Below are positions 1 to 9,150 of a stretch of DNA of 64,000 nt, piece after piece. The notes below the pieces were generated by a model. That model was given only the letters and a program-made list of their open reading frames with translations. It did no database searches and was not told the origin of the DNA. Origin of the DNA: Vicinamibacteria bacterium (GTDB taxonomy: Bacteria; Acidobacteriota; Vicinamibacteria; Fen-336); assembly GCA_035570235.1 (NCBI GenBank), contig DATMML010000085.1, forward strand, positions 62,001 to 126,000, read 5' to 3'. How positions within the stretch are numbered: the first letter of the stretch is position 1; each line of letters starts with the position of its first letter. The position numbers and the translations under genes are program-made.

Positions 1-1297
1 TCTCCACCGCGCGCGCGGCGACGCGCACCTGCTGGGCGACTTGCAGTTCCAGAAGCTGGAAGCTGATCAGGGCCTGGTCTTTGAAAAGGCGGGCCTGGGC
101 GGATTGGGCCGCGGCCGCCCGATTCATGAGCGGATAGGTCAGGTTGAGGCGGACCGTCCAGGTGGGGTTCGCGATCCCCAAGGCGTCGCCGGCGGCGTCC
201 CCGTACCCGCCCGGAACGGTGCTGACGATGGGGCCCCCCAGGCTCTGACGCTTCAGGCCTGTCCCTCCCACCCCCGTCGAGCCGTAGCTCGCGACGAGGT
301 CCACCTGGGGCAGCACCTGGCTTCGCGCAAAGTCCACCGAGATGTCTGCCTTTTCAAGGTTTTTCCGGGCCACCACCACGTCCGTCCGCTTTTCCAGGGC
401 GTTCTGGATGGCCGTCCCCACGTCCACCCGCACGGGCTCGGCGTTGGGCCTGTCCTTGGGGACGATCCTAAGGTCCCAGGTGGCGGGATCGTTCTTGGGG
501 AAGATCAAGCGCTTCAAGGCGTCCTCGGTGTCGAGGATTGCGGCTTCGGCCCGGATCACGCCCTCCTCGCGGCTGGCCACTTCCGCCTGTGCCGACACCA
601 CGTCCAGGGGGGCCAGGGTCCCCACCCGCACCTTGATCTCGTTCTCGTTCAGCAGCTTCTTGGCCAGGTCGAGGCTCTTCTGCTGGGCGTCCAAGTTGTC
701 GATGGCGGCGATGAGGTCGTAATAGCCTTGCTTCGTGCTGGCCACGGTGTTGATCACGGTCTGGCGGAACTGGACGTCAGAGATCTCGCGGCTCTTCTTG
801 GCCACCCGGATGCCCTCCCGCGCGGAGTCGAGCTTGAAGTTGCGGAGCAGTGGCTGGGTGAGGTTCAGGCTGAAGAAAGAAGTAAAGGTAGGGTTGAAAG
901 TCGTGAAGACGCTGTTGGTGTCGCTCTTGTTGCTGTTGAAGGTGAGGTTGAAGGTGCCTCCGGTGGGGAGGTACTGGTTGACCCCGAAGTTCCATATCTG
1001 GGTGTCGGTGCTGACCTTAGTCCCGCCCGAGAACGCGCTGGTGGCGGGCGACTCCTGCGACCCCGTGCTCAGGGTTGCGGAGAGGAAAGGATCGTAGGCG
1101 CCCAAGGCCTGCCGGACCCCCTCCGCGCCGACGGTTGGGTTGAAGCGATCGACTGCGATGTCCAAGTTGTTGTCGAGAGCGCGTTTGACCGCGTCGTCCA
1201 AGCTCAACTCCAGGACCGGACGCTCCTCGGCTAGGCCGGGACGGGGGAGGATGAGGGCCACGGCTACCGCCACCAAAACGCGAGTTCGTCGTCTCAT
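1..1297 (-). CDS. TolC-family outer membrane efflux channel (3' end beyond window)
   Basis: The minus-strand frame runs from an ATG at 1297 to the window edge without a stop, so about 432 residues are visible and the C-terminus is missing. It begins with a signal peptide (MRRRTRVLVAVAVALILPRP then GLAEE). A TolC/OEP pattern follows: LSLDDAVKRALDNNLD near residue 32, the SFFSLNLTQPLLRNFK barrel entry near 140, and long alanine/glutamine-rich helices with the second-repeat pattern AIQNALEKRTDVVVARKNLE. TolC proteins are trimeric outer-membrane channels that work with RND or ABC exporters; no partner pump gene is in view. GGAGG lies 11 bases before the ATG. The plus-strand frames here are antisense shadows. 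Family assignment is confident; the exported substrate cannot be told. Confidence 0.88.
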   Translation of the reverse strand, partial: MRRRTRVLVAVAVALILPRPGLAEERPVLELSLDDAVKRALDNNLDIAVDRFNPTVGAEGVRQALGAYDPFLSATLSTGSQESPATSAFSGGTKVSTDTQIWNFGVNQYLPTGGTFNLTFNSNKSDTNSVFTTFNPTFTSFFSLNLTQPLLRNFKLDSAREGIRVAKKSREISDVQFRQTVINTVASTKQGYYDLIAAIDNLDAQQKSLDLAKKLLNENEIKVRVGTLAPLDVVSAQAEVASREEGVIRAEAAILDTEDALKRLIFPKNDPATWDLRIVPKDRPNAEPVRVDVGTAIQNALEKRTDVVVARKNLEKADISVDFARSQVLPQVDLVASYGSTGVGGTGLKRQSLGGPIVSTVPGGYGDAAGDALGIANPTWTVRLNLTYPLMNRAAAAQSAQARLFKDQALISFQLLELQVAQQVRVAARAVE

Positions 1298-1631
1298 TTG
1301 TGCTGTGACCTCCATTGACTGCCGGAACCCGAGGCGGTGCCGGAGACGCGATTATACCCGCGGGTGCGCGCAAGGGTCTCCCCTGCGTTCCCGCGACCGA
1401 CACCACCAGTGTGAGACGCTTGGCGGACGGGAAAAGATCCCCTCTTTTCGCCCGCGGGGTCCCTGGGCCCCGGGGTTTACCCGTGGTCCGAGAACCGGAG
1501 ACGGGGGAGCGGCGAGCACCCGCGGGCTGGCCGTAACGGAGAGCTCGTACCGATCTAGGAGAAAGACCCGCCGGAACCCCAGAGGCCTGCGAAGGCCTCC
1601 GGGGCTCCCTCGGGTTGAGCCGGAGCGTTGG
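1298..1631. other. Intergenic region between the TolC-like gene and the TonB receptor gene
   Basis: A non-coding stretch of 334 bases downstream of the receptor gene and upstream of the TolC-like gene. It should hold the promoter of the latter, but I cannot name a clear -35/-10 pair. The only clear structure is the hairpin at 1577-1604. Confidence 0.5.
1577..1604 (-). terminator. Hairpin, likely terminator of the TonB receptor gene
   Basis: Twelve-base arms (CCCCAGAGGCCT and AGGCCTCCGGGG) flank a four-base loop with one mismatch, 27 bases beyond the receptor stop codon. On the minus strand the hairpin is followed by a weakly T-rich stretch (GGGTCTTTCTCC), so intrinsic termination is plausible but not ideal. 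Confidence 0.55.
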
Positions 1632-4600
1632 TTAGAAGCTGTACTTAAGGCTGAACTGGATCTGGTAGACGTCCGTCAGGAACGCGGTCGTCTGGAAAGT
1701 CTGGTTCATGAGCGCGCCGTTGATGACCCTCATCCTGTAGGTGGCCCTGCCCTGGGCGTCGACGCCCGGGTTGGTGAGGGGCTGCGAGTTCACCAGGCGC
1801 TGACCCACTCCCCAGCTGTGGTTCAGCAGGTTCGAGAAGTTGAGGAAGTCCGCCCGGAACTGCAGGCCGTGGCGCTTCCCTCCGAGGTCCTTGAAGATGT
1901 CCTGAGCCACGCTGAAGTCGAGGTGGAACACCATGGGCAGGCGCACCCCGTTGCGCTCCGCGTACTGGCCCCGGTGCTTGCTCAAGTAGGGGTCCTGCGC
2001 GATGTAGGCGTTCCAGGCCTGGGACTGCTCGGCCGCGGTGTAGAGGTGGCCCCCGGAGGTGAACGGCTGGAAGTTCATCTCGGAGGTGTCCCGCGGGATG
2101 TAGATCAAGTCGTTTCCAAAGGCTCCGTCGCCGTTCAGGTCATTGGCGTAGGTGTAGCTGGCCACGCCGTTGGTGACCCCCTGCCAGAAGAAGGAGAAGG
2201 TCGTCGCCCCGAACTTGAGGTATTCGAGCCGGTAGCTGCCCGCCAGGAAAACGCGGTTGCCGGGGTAATACTCTGTGTCGGCGACGGGGGGGTTGTTGGG
2301 ATCGCGGGCGATCGGGTTGCCGGTCCAGGAGCCAAACGCGATAGACCCGGGATCGACCTGGTTTCTGGAAACCCCATAGGCGTAAGCAGCCTTCAGGAAG
2401 CCCTGGTGGAACGTCTTCTGGAGGGCAGCCGAAGCGTTCCAGGAGTAGCCCGCGTTTTCGTTTCCGAGCACGGTGGCGTCCGCGACTTGCGGGTAGATCC
2501 GGTTGCTCGTCCAGCGGGGGCGCGTGTCGGCGCCCACGAAGTTCGTCTGGGGCGCGGGCAGGTTGGCGTTGATGTAGGAGATCCCGTTCACGTCCTTGCT
2601 GTAGATGAACTCGCCGGTGCCCACGATGCCCCACCCGAGCCGGCGGTCCACCGCGATGTTGTTTCGCCAGACCTGCGGGAACTTGAAGTTCGGGTCGGTC
2701 AAGGCGAGCTCGTAGCTCGAGGCGGGGGCCCCGGTGACGGTGGTGGGCTTGTAGGCGTCCGGGCTCGGGTTCCACGGCCGGGCCGTCGTATTGTTAAGCT
2801 GCTGGAAGCCGGTGAGCACGCCCGTATTGCCGATCTGGTTCGAGATCCACACGTAGAGGGGAGGGCCCGCGAAGAGGCCCGTGCCCCCGCGCACCTGCGT
2901 CGTGCGATTGCCGCTCACGTCCCAGTTGAAGCCCAGGCGCGGCGACCAGAGGAGCTTGGAGTCGGGCAGCTTCCCCGAATTGTACTGGACCGGGTTCCCG
3001 CTCGCATCGCGGAACGTGAGCGCGTCGGCGAGCGGGTTGTCGAAGCCGTTGTTGCCAAAGGACGAGACCTCGACCCGCAGGCCATAGGTCAGCTTGACGT
3101 TACGGCTCGCTTGCCACTCGTCCTGGGCGTAGGCGCCCCCGTAAGTGACGTCGAGGGGCTGGAGGGGCTGCGTCTGGCCCGGGATGTTGTTCCAGCGCAC
3201 CTGGAATTGCGCGAGGGTCACCGGCGACGTGGTCCGGTTCGGGTTGGCCAAGTAGCCGTTGGCGTCGGTGTAGAAATCCTGAAGCGAGTTGTAGACGTAG
3301 ACGCTCTGGGAGCCGGGGAAGAACACGTTGTCGGAGTGGTACCTCTCCCCCGTCGCTCCGAACGTGAACGTGTGGCTGCCGCGGTTCCACGTGAAGTTGT
3401 CCTGGGCCTGGAAGGTGTGGTACCGGAGCTGGTTGGCGGGGGTGAAGGGCTCGGTGCCGAACGACGTGTACACCGTGCTGGCCTGGAGGATGTCGACGAA
3501 CGGGAACAAGGAGCCACTCTGCGGTCGGCTCTCGTCGTTGGTGGTGTAGCCCGCGATGAACTGATTTGCCATTCGGCTGCTGATGATCGAGTTCCACTCG
3601 CCGACTCCCGACTTGATGTTCTCGAGGATCGCGTAGTTGGAGTTGGCGAAGTTCAATCCGGTGGTGCTGCTGCGGCGGCCGCCGAAGCCGAGGGAGCCCG
3701 AGTTCGAGAGGAGGACCGGGGTCTGCGAATCCAGCTGCAGGTAGCGGAGGCTCACCTTGTTCTTGTCGTTGAGGTTGTAGTCCAACTTCCCGAGGTATCT
3801 CTTGGCGGGGGTCTCGAAGCTGTAGCCCTGATAGCCGCCGGTGTCATAGCTGAAGTTCGTCTTGAGGTAGGTGCCCAGGGCGTTCAGGTCGGAGCCGAGG
3901 ACGCGCGTGATGTTGCCGCCCACGGGCTGCCCTCCGGAGTTGGCGACGAACGTCGTTCCCGGCTGGGTGAATTTGTCGTTCTCGTAGCTGGCGAAGAAGA
4001 AGAGCTTGTCGCTGATGATGGGCCCCGACAACAAGCCCCCGTAGCGCTTGTAGTCGAACGTGCCGGGGACGAAGGTGTTGCCCGCGGCGTTGGTGCCCAC
4101 CAGGCCGTCGTTGCGGAACCAGTAGTAACCCGAGCCGTGGAAGGCGTTGTTGCCGCTGCGGGTGACCATGTTGACGCCGGCGCCCACGAAATGGCCCTGG
4201 CGGACGTCGTAGGGGGCCGCGTTGACCTCGATCTCCTCGACGGCGGCCGTCGAGATGGGGGTGACTTGGGTCCGGTCTCCGGGCTGGCCGCCGAGGCCGA
4301 ACGAATTGTTGAAGTACGACCCGTCGACGGTGATGTTGTTGAGGCGGTTGTCCTGCCCCATGAAGCTGCCGCCGAAGGGCCCGCCCGAGTACTGGGGGCT
4401 CAGACGGGCGTAGTCGTTGATGCGGTCGGTGATGGTGGGGATGGTCGCCAGGACCTCCCGATCCACGGAGGTTGCCGCGCCGGTGCGGGCGGAGCTGAAG
4501 ATGGCGTCGGCCGCGGCCGTCACCGTGACCTCCTCGGTGACGGTGATGTTGCTCAAGGTCAGCTCTAGGTCGGTCGCGCCTCCGAGGAAGACGTAGACGT

Positions 4601-4895
4601 CCTTGGTGACCTTGGGCTGGAATCCGGAAAGGGAAGCGGTGACGGTGTAAGGACCGCCGACCCTCATGCCGGGGATGGAGAACCTCCCATCCGCACGCGT
4701 CCCGCCTTCATACTTGGTTCCGGATGCATCGTGGACGGCGACCACGGTCGCGCCGGGGACAGCTTGCTTCTGGGGATCGGTCACGATGCCGGCGATGGAG
4801 CCCGTCGTGACCCCCTGCGCGTGGGCCTGGCTCATCGGCCAGAAGAGAGAGCAAGATACGAGAAGGGCGAATGTTCTGCAAACGGTGGTCTTCAT
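1632..4895 (-). CDS. TonB-dependent receptor, Oar-like, with carboxypeptidase-regulatory-like domain
   Basis: A 1087-residue outer-membrane protein. The signal peptide is residues 1-27 (ends SQAHAQ). A beta-sandwich CarboxypepD_reg-like domain spans about 30-115 (GSIAGIVTDPQKQAVPGATV). A plug domain follows (about 125-260), including NNITVDGSYFNNSFG and VNMVTRSGNNAFHGSGYYW, and the rest is a 22-strand-type barrel ending in IQFSLKYSF with a terminal Phe, as outer-membrane barrels do. Such Oar/SusC-like receptors import or bind large substrates using TonB energy and are strongly expanded in Acidobacteriota. It is monocistronic between a hairpin and the divergent hpt gene. Substrate unknown. Confidence 0.93.
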   Translation of the reverse strand: MKTTVCRTFALLVSCSLFWPMSQAHAQGVTTGSIAGIVTDPQKQAVPGATVVAVHDASGTKYEGGTRADGRFSIPGMRVGGPYTVTASLSGFQPKVTKDVYVFLGGATDLELTLSNITVTEEVTVTAAADAIFSSARTGAATSVDREVLATIPTITDRINDYARLSPQYSGGPFGGSFMGQDNRLNNITVDGSYFNNSFGLGGQPGDRTQVTPISTAAVEEIEVNAAPYDVRQGHFVGAGVNMVTRSGNNAFHGSGYYWFRNDGLVGTNAAGNTFVPGTFDYKRYGGLLSGPIISDKLFFFASYENDKFTQPGTTFVANSGGQPVGGNITRVLGSDLNALGTYLKTNFSYDTGGYQGYSFETPAKRYLGKLDYNLNDKNKVSLRYLQLDSQTPVLLSNSGSLGFGGRRSSTTGLNFANSNYAILENIKSGVGEWNSIISSRMANQFIAGYTTNDESRPQSGSLFPFVDILQASTVYTSFGTEPFTPANQLRYHTFQAQDNFTWNRGSHTFTFGATGERYHSDNVFFPGSQSVYVYNSLQDFYTDANGYLANPNRTTSPVTLAQFQVRWNNIPGQTQPLQPLDVTYGGAYAQDEWQASRNVKLTYGLRVEVSSFGNNGFDNPLADALTFRDASGNPVQYNSGKLPDSKLLWSPRLGFNWDVSGNRTTQVRGGTGLFAGPPLYVWISNQIGNTGVLTGFQQLNNTTARPWNPSPDAYKPTTVTGAPASSYELALTDPNFKFPQVWRNNIAVDRRLGWGIVGTGEFIYSKDVNGISYINANLPAPQTNFVGADTRPRWTSNRIYPQVADATVLGNENAGYSWNASAALQKTFHQGFLKAAYAYGVSRNQVDPGSIAFGSWTGNPIARDPNNPPVADTEYYPGNRVFLAGSYRLEYLKFGATTFSFFWQGVTNGVASYTYANDLNGDGAFGNDLIYIPRDTSEMNFQPFTSGGHLYTAAEQSQAWNAYIAQDPYLSKHRGQYAERNGVRLPMVFHLDFSVAQDIFKDLGGKRHGLQFRADFLNFSNLLNHSWGVGQRLVNSQPLTNPGVDAQGRATYRMRVINGALMNQTFQTTAFLTDVYQIQFSLKYSF

Positions 4896-5208
4896 GGGAT
4901 TTCTCCTGGCCTAAGCCTCGGCCCGACGACGGACGACAAGGGTTTCAACCGGCCCGCTCCGCGCGGCAAATAGCCCCCAATGTGCACGCTAGAGACCCGA
5001 GCGATTGGCCCGAACTGGGTCGATAAGGTTGGCGGCCCGAACGCACGCAACCGCGCTATCTCCTCACCTCCGGGTAGGGGACCTGCTGAGCTTGATCAGG
5101 CGGATCCTAGCCGCGTTTCGCTTTCTCTGTCAATGACCGCGCGACGGGATCCTTGGCGGGGACCGCCGGGGCACCCTATAATCGACGCTCCCGGAAGGAG
5201 ATCCCGTG
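4896..5208. other. Divergent intergenic region, receptor / hpt
   Basis: About 310 bases separating two divergent genes. Apart from the hpt promoter at 5153-5182 and its ribosome site (AAGGAG, 5195-5200), I see no convincing ORF or repeat. The receptor promoter should lie in the left part. Confidence 0.5.
5153..5182 (+). promoter_or_regulatory. Sigma-70-type promoter of hpt
   Basis: A perfect TATAAT -10 hexamer at 5177-5182 is preceded, with an 18-base spacer, by TTGGCG at 5153-5158 (four of six matches to TTGACA). The likely start point is about 5189, giving a short leader that contains AAGGAG. Confidence 0.65.
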
Positions 5209-5721
5209 ATGAAGCTGTTGCTTTCGCATGACGCTATCCAGGCCCGGATCTTGGAGATGGGCCGGCAGATCGCGTCGGATTATGCCGGACGGGAGCCCCA
5301 CCTGGTGGGCGTGCTCAAGGGCGCCTGCACCTTCATGACCGACCTGGCCCGGGCCATGGAGGACCTCCCCCTCACCCTCGACTACATCGCGGTCTCCTCC
5401 TATGGCTTGGCCACCAAGACCTCGGGCGAGGTCCGTTTGGTCAAGGACTTAGATCAGGGTCTCGACGGGCGCGACCTCCTGGTGGTGGAGGACATCGTCG
5501 ACACCGGCCTCACCCTCAACTACCTCTTGAACGTCCTCCGCGCCCGCGGGCCCCGGACGGTCAAGGTCGCGGCTCTGCTCTCCAAGCCTTCGCGCCGTCT
5601 GGTGCAGACCCAGTTGGACTACGTGGGCTTCACCATCGAAGACCATTTCGTCGTCGGCTACGGCCTCGATTACAACGAGAAGTACCGCAACCTCAAAGAT
5701 ATCGTGGTCTACGGGTCCTGA
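5209..5721 (+). CDS. hpt: Hypoxanthine phosphoribosyltransferase
   Basis: A 170-residue purine-salvage enzyme that converts hypoxanthine (and usually guanine) plus PRPP to IMP (GMP). The PRPP-binding signature VVEDIVDTGLTLNYLL is near residues 93-108. The N-terminal LVGVLKGACTFMTDLARAM and C-terminal FVVGYGLDYNEKYRNLKDI motifs are typical of bacterial HPRT, and length is normal. AAGGAG at 5195-5200 is eight bases before the ATG at 5209; the GTG one codon earlier would leave only five bases, so I prefer the ATG. It converges with murQ, overlapping it by 13 bases. It complements the nucleoside operon on the other strand, whose phosphorylase releases free purine bases. Confidence 0.95.
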   Translation: MKLLLSHDAIQARILEMGRQIASDYAGREPHLVGVLKGACTFMTDLARAMEDLPLTLDYIAVSSYGLATKTSGEVRLVKDLDQGLDGRDLLVVEDIVDTGLTLNYLLNVLRARGPRTVKVAALLSKPSRRLVQTQLDYVGFTIEDHFVVGYGLDYNEKYRNLKDIVVYGS

Positions 5722-6626
5722 TCCGGCCGGGGCCGGGCGAGGGCCTGCCGCAGATGGCCCCCCGCGGCGCGGAGCCGGGCCCGCGCCTCTTTCGCGGTGC
5801 CGCCGAGCGCGCTCATGAGGATCGCGGTCTTGGCCTCGCCCCCCGCAGCCGCGAGCAAGCGCTCCGCCCGCTGCTTCGACCCTCCGGCCGCCAACTGGAC
5901 GATGCGTCGAGACCGGTCCTTGAGCTTGGCGGAGGTGGGCCGCAAGTCGACCATCAAGTTCCCGTAGACCTTGCCCAGCCGCACCATGGCCGCGGTGGTG
6001 ATGGCGTTCAGGACGGCCTTGGTGGCGGACCCGGCCTTGAGCCGCGTGGAGCCGGTCAGGACCTCGGGGCCGGTCCGGAGCGCGATCACGATCTCGGCCA
6101 GGCCGCGCGGGGCCTTCCCGGGCGCGCAGGTCAGAAGGACGGTGCGCGCTCCTCCCGCCCGCGCCCCCCGCAGGGCCCCGCGAGCGAAGGGCGTCACCGA
6201 ACTGGCGGAGATGGCGACGAGGAGGTCCCGCGGCCGCAGCCGCTTGCCCTCGCGCCGGCCCTCGCTTGCGCGGTCCTCGGCTCCTTCCACCGCCCGGAAG
6301 ACGGCCCTGCGTCCGCCCGCCATCACCGCGCGGATGCTAGCGGGTGGAGTGCCGAACGTGGGTGGGCACTCCGCGGCCTCCAGCACGCCCAGCCGCCCGC
6401 TCGTCCCCGCGCCCAAGAAGAGGAGCCGCCCGCCGGCGGCCAGGGACCGGGCCGCCGCCACCGCCGCGCGGGCGATGGCGGCCCGCTCCCGGGCCGCGGC
6501 CCGGAGGGCCCGGCGGTCCTCGTCGAGGATCAAGCCCACGATTCTCGTCGTCGACAGCGCGTCGAGGCGCCTGCTCCGGGGATTCCTAGCCTCCGTGGGG
6601 AGGCGCGACCAGGTCGCGGGCCTCAC
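5709..6626 (-). CDS. murQ: N-acetylmuramic acid 6-phosphate etherase
   Basis: A 305-residue SIS-domain enzyme that cleaves the D-lactyl ether of MurNAc-6-phosphate, giving GlcNAc-6-phosphate in cell-wall recycling. Family hallmarks are LPTEARNPRSRRLDALST at the N-terminus, GAGTSGRLGVLEAAECPPTF near residues 58-77, and the later VGSTRLKAGSATKAVLNAI-like block (here TGSTRLKAGSATKAVLNAIT). I place the start at GTG 6626, whose bases overlap the cdd stop (GTGA); the open frame extends 36 codons further, but that part is inside cdd and lacks family similarity. It is the last gene of the nucleoside operon, an unusual neighbourhood for murQ. No MurNAc kinase or PTS gene is nearby. Confidence 0.93.
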   Translation of the reverse strand: MRPATWSRLPTEARNPRSRRLDALSTTRIVGLILDEDRRALRAAARERAAIARAAVAAARSLAAGGRLLFLGAGTSGRLGVLEAAECPPTFGTPPASIRAVMAGGRRAVFRAVEGAEDRASEGRREGKRLRPRDLLVAISASSVTPFARGALRGARAGGARTVLLTCAPGKAPRGLAEIVIALRTGPEVLTGSTRLKAGSATKAVLNAITTAAMVRLGKVYGNLMVDLRPTSAKLKDRSRRIVQLAAGGSKQRAERLLAAAGGEAKTAILMSALGGTAKEARARLRAAGGHLRQALARPRPDQDP

Positions 6627-7054
6627 AGGTGCCGGGAGTCGAAGGGAAACGGCAGCAGCTCGGAGAGGCGCAGGGTCCGCGTGTGGCCCTTGAGGTCGCT
6701 CAGGTTCACCCACACGTCTCCGCAGAACTCCCATAGGATCTGCCGACAGGCGCCGCAGGGCGGGGTCAGGCGGGGAGATGCGGTCACTACCGCCACCGCA
6801 TCGAAGGCGCGGATCCCCTCCGAGACCGCCTTGAAGACCGCCACGCGCTCCGCGCAGAGGGTGAGGCCGTAGGAGGCGTTCTCCACATTGCAGCCGGTCA
6901 CGATCTCACCGCTCCGCGCGCGCAGAGCCGCACCGACCTTGAAGTGTGAGAAGGGGGCGTGGGCCCGGCGGCGGGCCCCGCGGGCGAGGCGGGCCAGGTC
7001 CCGGAGGTCGGGGGGGGCCAGGGGGCGGACCCTCCCTTCCCGGACGCGCGTCAT
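6623..7054 (-). CDS. cdd: Cytidine deaminase
   Basis: A 143-residue zinc enzyme that deaminates cytidine and deoxycytidine to the uridine forms. Substrate-side motif HAPFSHFKVGAALRARSGEI and the zinc/catalytic signature CNVENASYGLTLCAERVAVF (residues about 53-72, with Cys and the catalytic Glu) are followed by PCGACRQILWEF, which supplies the other two zinc cysteines. The ATG at 7054 overlaps the punA stop (ATGA), and its own stop overlaps the murQ GTG, so it is translationally coupled on both sides. Uridine made here can be used by the upstream pyrimidine-nucleoside phosphorylase. The C-terminal tail (RTLRLSELLPFPFDSRHL) is standard for the homotetrameric class. Confidence 0.95.
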   Translation of the reverse strand: MTRVREGRVRPLAPPDLRDLARLARGARRRAHAPFSHFKVGAALRARSGEIVTGCNVENASYGLTLCAERVAVFKAVSEGIRAFDAVAVVTASPRLTPPCGACRQILWEFCGDVWVNLSDLKGHTRTLRLSELLPFPFDSRHL

Positions 7055-7881
7055 GCCTGCTTTGCCGCCTCCTGGATGATCCGGTTCAGCGCGTCGAGGA
7101 GGCCCATTTTCACCTTCTCCCCCACGGCCAGGACCTCCCGGTGGTCCAGCTTCTTCTTGAGCACCCCGGAGGCCATGTTGGTGAGGCAGGAGAGGCCGAG
7201 CACCCGCAGGCCCATGTGGCGGGCGGCGATCACCTCGGGCACGGTGGACATGCCCACCGCGTCCGCCCCCATGGCGCGGGCCATCTTGATCTCGGCGGGC
7301 GTCTCGTAGGAGGGCCCGGTGAAGCCGATGTAGACCCCCTTGCGCACGGGCACCCCCGCTTTCCAGCAAGCAGCCTCCGCGATCTCGCGCAGCCGGGCGT
7401 CATAGGGCTCGGTCATGTCGAAGAAGCGGGGGCCGAGCTCGTCCTCGTTGGGCCCCAGAAGGGGGTTGGTGCCCATGTAGTTGATGTGGTCCTCGATGAC
7501 CATCAGCTCTCCGGGCTTGTAGTTGACGTTGATGCTGCCCCCGGCGTTGGTCAGGATCAGAATCTTGACCCCCAGCCTGGCCAGCACCCGCACCGGAAAG
7601 ACGACCTGGTCCATCCGGTAGCCCTCGTAGTAGTGGACCCGGCCCGACATGACCGCCACCGGCACGCCCCCCGCGTGGCCCACCACGAGCTCCCCGCCGT
7701 GGCCGGGGGCGGTGGCGGTGGGGAAGTGGGGGATCTGGCTATAGGGGACGCTGGTCGCCTTGTCCAGGGTCCGGGCGAAAGCGCCCAGGCCGGACCCCAG
7801 GACGAGGCCGATCGAGGGGCGAAGGGGCGTCCGCCCGGCGATGAACTTTGCCGCTTCCTCCGCCTGTTTGAGGACGCTCAC
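7051..7881 (-). CDS. punA: Purine nucleoside phosphorylase (class II, trimeric type)
   Basis: A 276-residue enzyme that phosphorolyses inosine and guanosine to base plus ribose-1-phosphate. The sequence shows GLVLGSGLGAF (phosphate loop), HFPTATAPGHGG, SGRVHYYEGY, LTNAGGSINVNYKPGELM, GFTGPSYETPAEIKMARAMG and GADAVGMSTVPEVIAARH, all diagnostic of the PNP/MTAP family. The GTG start at 7881 overlaps the nupC stop as GTGA; longer readings of this frame run back through nupC and are shadows. It lies directly after the transporter and before cdd. Free hypoxanthine and guanine made here feed hpt at 5209. Confidence 0.95.
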   Translation of the reverse strand: MSVLKQAEEAAKFIAGRTPLRPSIGLVLGSGLGAFARTLDKATSVPYSQIPHFPTATAPGHGGELVVGHAGGVPVAVMSGRVHYYEGYRMDQVVFPVRVLARLGVKILILTNAGGSINVNYKPGELMVIEDHINYMGTNPLLGPNEDELGPRFFDMTEPYDARLREIAEAACWKAGVPVRKGVYIGFTGPSYETPAEIKMARAMGADAVGMSTVPEVIAARHMGLRVLGLSCLTNMASGVLKKKLDHREVLAVGEKVKMGLLDALNRIIQEAAKQA

Positions 7882-9101
7882 AGCAGCATCCCCGCGATGG
7901 AGGCGCTCACGAAGTTGGCTAGGGTTCCCGCGAGCAGGGCGCGCAGCCCGAGGCGGGCGAGGTCGTTGCGCCGCTCCGGGATCAAGGCTCCGATGCCCCC
8001 GATCTGGATGCCCACGGAGCCGAAGTTGGCGAAGCCGCAGAGGGCGTAGGTGGCGATGGTGAAGCTGCGGGGGTCGAGCGTCGCCTGCATTGGCCCGAGC
8101 CGCGTGTAGGCGATCAGCTCGTTCAGCACCATCCGCGTACCCAGGAGGTCTCCGATTGCGAAGGCGTCTTTCCCGGGCACGCCCATGGCCAGGGCCAGGG
8201 GGGCGAAGACCACGCCCAGGATTCTCTCCAGGCTCAGCTCTACATGAAACCAGTTGCCGATGTGGCCCAGAACCAGATTGACGAGGGCCACTAGGGCCAA
8301 GAAGGAAATGAGCATGGCGGCCACGTTCAGGGCCAGGTAGAGCCCTTCGCTCGTCCCCCGGGCGGCGGCCCCGATGACGTTGACGTCGGAACGGGGCATG
8401 TCCACCTTTACCGTTCCCATCGTCTGGGGAGACCCCGTCTCGGGGATGAGGATCTTGGCCAGGAGGATCGTCCCCGGTGCGGTCATGAGCACGGCCGCCA
8501 GCAGGTGGCGGGCCTCGGCCCCGAGAAAAACATAGGCCCCCATGATCCCCGCGCTGACGTGGGCCATGCCCGATGTCATGACGCAGAGGAGCTCCGACTG
8601 GGTCATTCCCCCCAGGAAAGGCCGGACGGTCAAGGGGGCTTCGGTTTGGCCCATGAAGATGGAGGCGGCCACGTTCACGCTCTCCGCTCCGCTCGCCCCC
8701 ATGAGGCGGGTCATGACCATCGCGAAGGCCTTGACCACGACCTGCATGACGCCCAGGTGGTAAAGCACGGCGAAGGTCGCGGCCGCGAAGACGATGGTGG
8801 GCAGGACCTGAAACGCGAAGACGAAGCCAATCGGCCCTTCCCCCCCGCTCTTCGCCCCCAGTTTGCCAAAGACGAACTCCGAGCCCACGAACGACAGGCC
8901 GAGCAGGCGCGTGACGAGGGCGCCGATCCACGTGAAGAGGTCCTGGCCCCACTGGGTCCGGAGCACGAAGAGGGCAAGCACGAACTGCAGGCCCAGGCCC
9001 CAGATCACGGTGCGGGGCTTGATGGCCTTCCGATCGCTCGAGCACGCGTAGGCGATTCCCAGAAACAGGACGAGGCCGACGAGCGAATACAGGCGTTCCA
9101 T
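7878..9101 (-). CDS. nupC: Concentrative nucleoside transporter, CNT/NupC family
   Basis: A 407-residue inner-membrane symporter for nucleosides. It has the CNT layout: N-terminal helices (LYSLVGLVLFLGIAYACS, VIWGLGLQFVLALFVL), VFAFQVLPTIVFAAATFAVLYHLG, the first helical hairpin with FMGQTEAPLTVRPFLGGM (nucleoside contact Gln/Thr/Glu), AGIMGAYVFLGAE, and the late GFANFGSVGIQIGGIGALIPER signature before the last helix. GGAGG lies nine bases ahead of the ATG at 9101. It is separated by 49 bases from pdp upstream and overlaps punA downstream. Context fits uptake of ribo- and deoxyribonucleosides for salvage. Confidence 0.95.
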   Translation of the reverse strand: MERLYSLVGLVLFLGIAYACSSDRKAIKPRTVIWGLGLQFVLALFVLRTQWGQDLFTWIGALVTRLLGLSFVGSEFVFGKLGAKSGGEGPIGFVFAFQVLPTIVFAAATFAVLYHLGVMQVVVKAFAMVMTRLMGASGAESVNVAASIFMGQTEAPLTVRPFLGGMTQSELLCVMTSGMAHVSAGIMGAYVFLGAEARHLLAAVLMTAPGTILLAKILIPETGSPQTMGTVKVDMPRSDVNVIGAAARGTSEGLYLALNVAAMLISFLALVALVNLVLGHIGNWFHVELSLERILGVVFAPLALAMGVPGKDAFAIGDLLGTRMVLNELIAYTRLGPMQATLDPRSFTIATYALCGFANFGSVGIQIGGIGALIPERRNDLARLGLRALLAGTLANFVSASIAGMLL

Positions 9102-9150
9102 GGGCCGGGACCTCCGCCGAGGTGGCTAGAGTCTGGGGCGGAGGGAGGTC

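Noticed and set aside
41-1234. Long plus-strand frame at the left edge
   Set aside because: It is antisense to the TolC-like gene, which has a signal peptide and family motifs on the minus strand.
1140-4568. A 1142-codon plus-strand frame antisense to the TonB receptor
   Set aside because: Its translation is a biased Val/Gly/Arg-rich shadow with no domain. The opposite strand encodes a complete receptor with signal peptide and barrel end.
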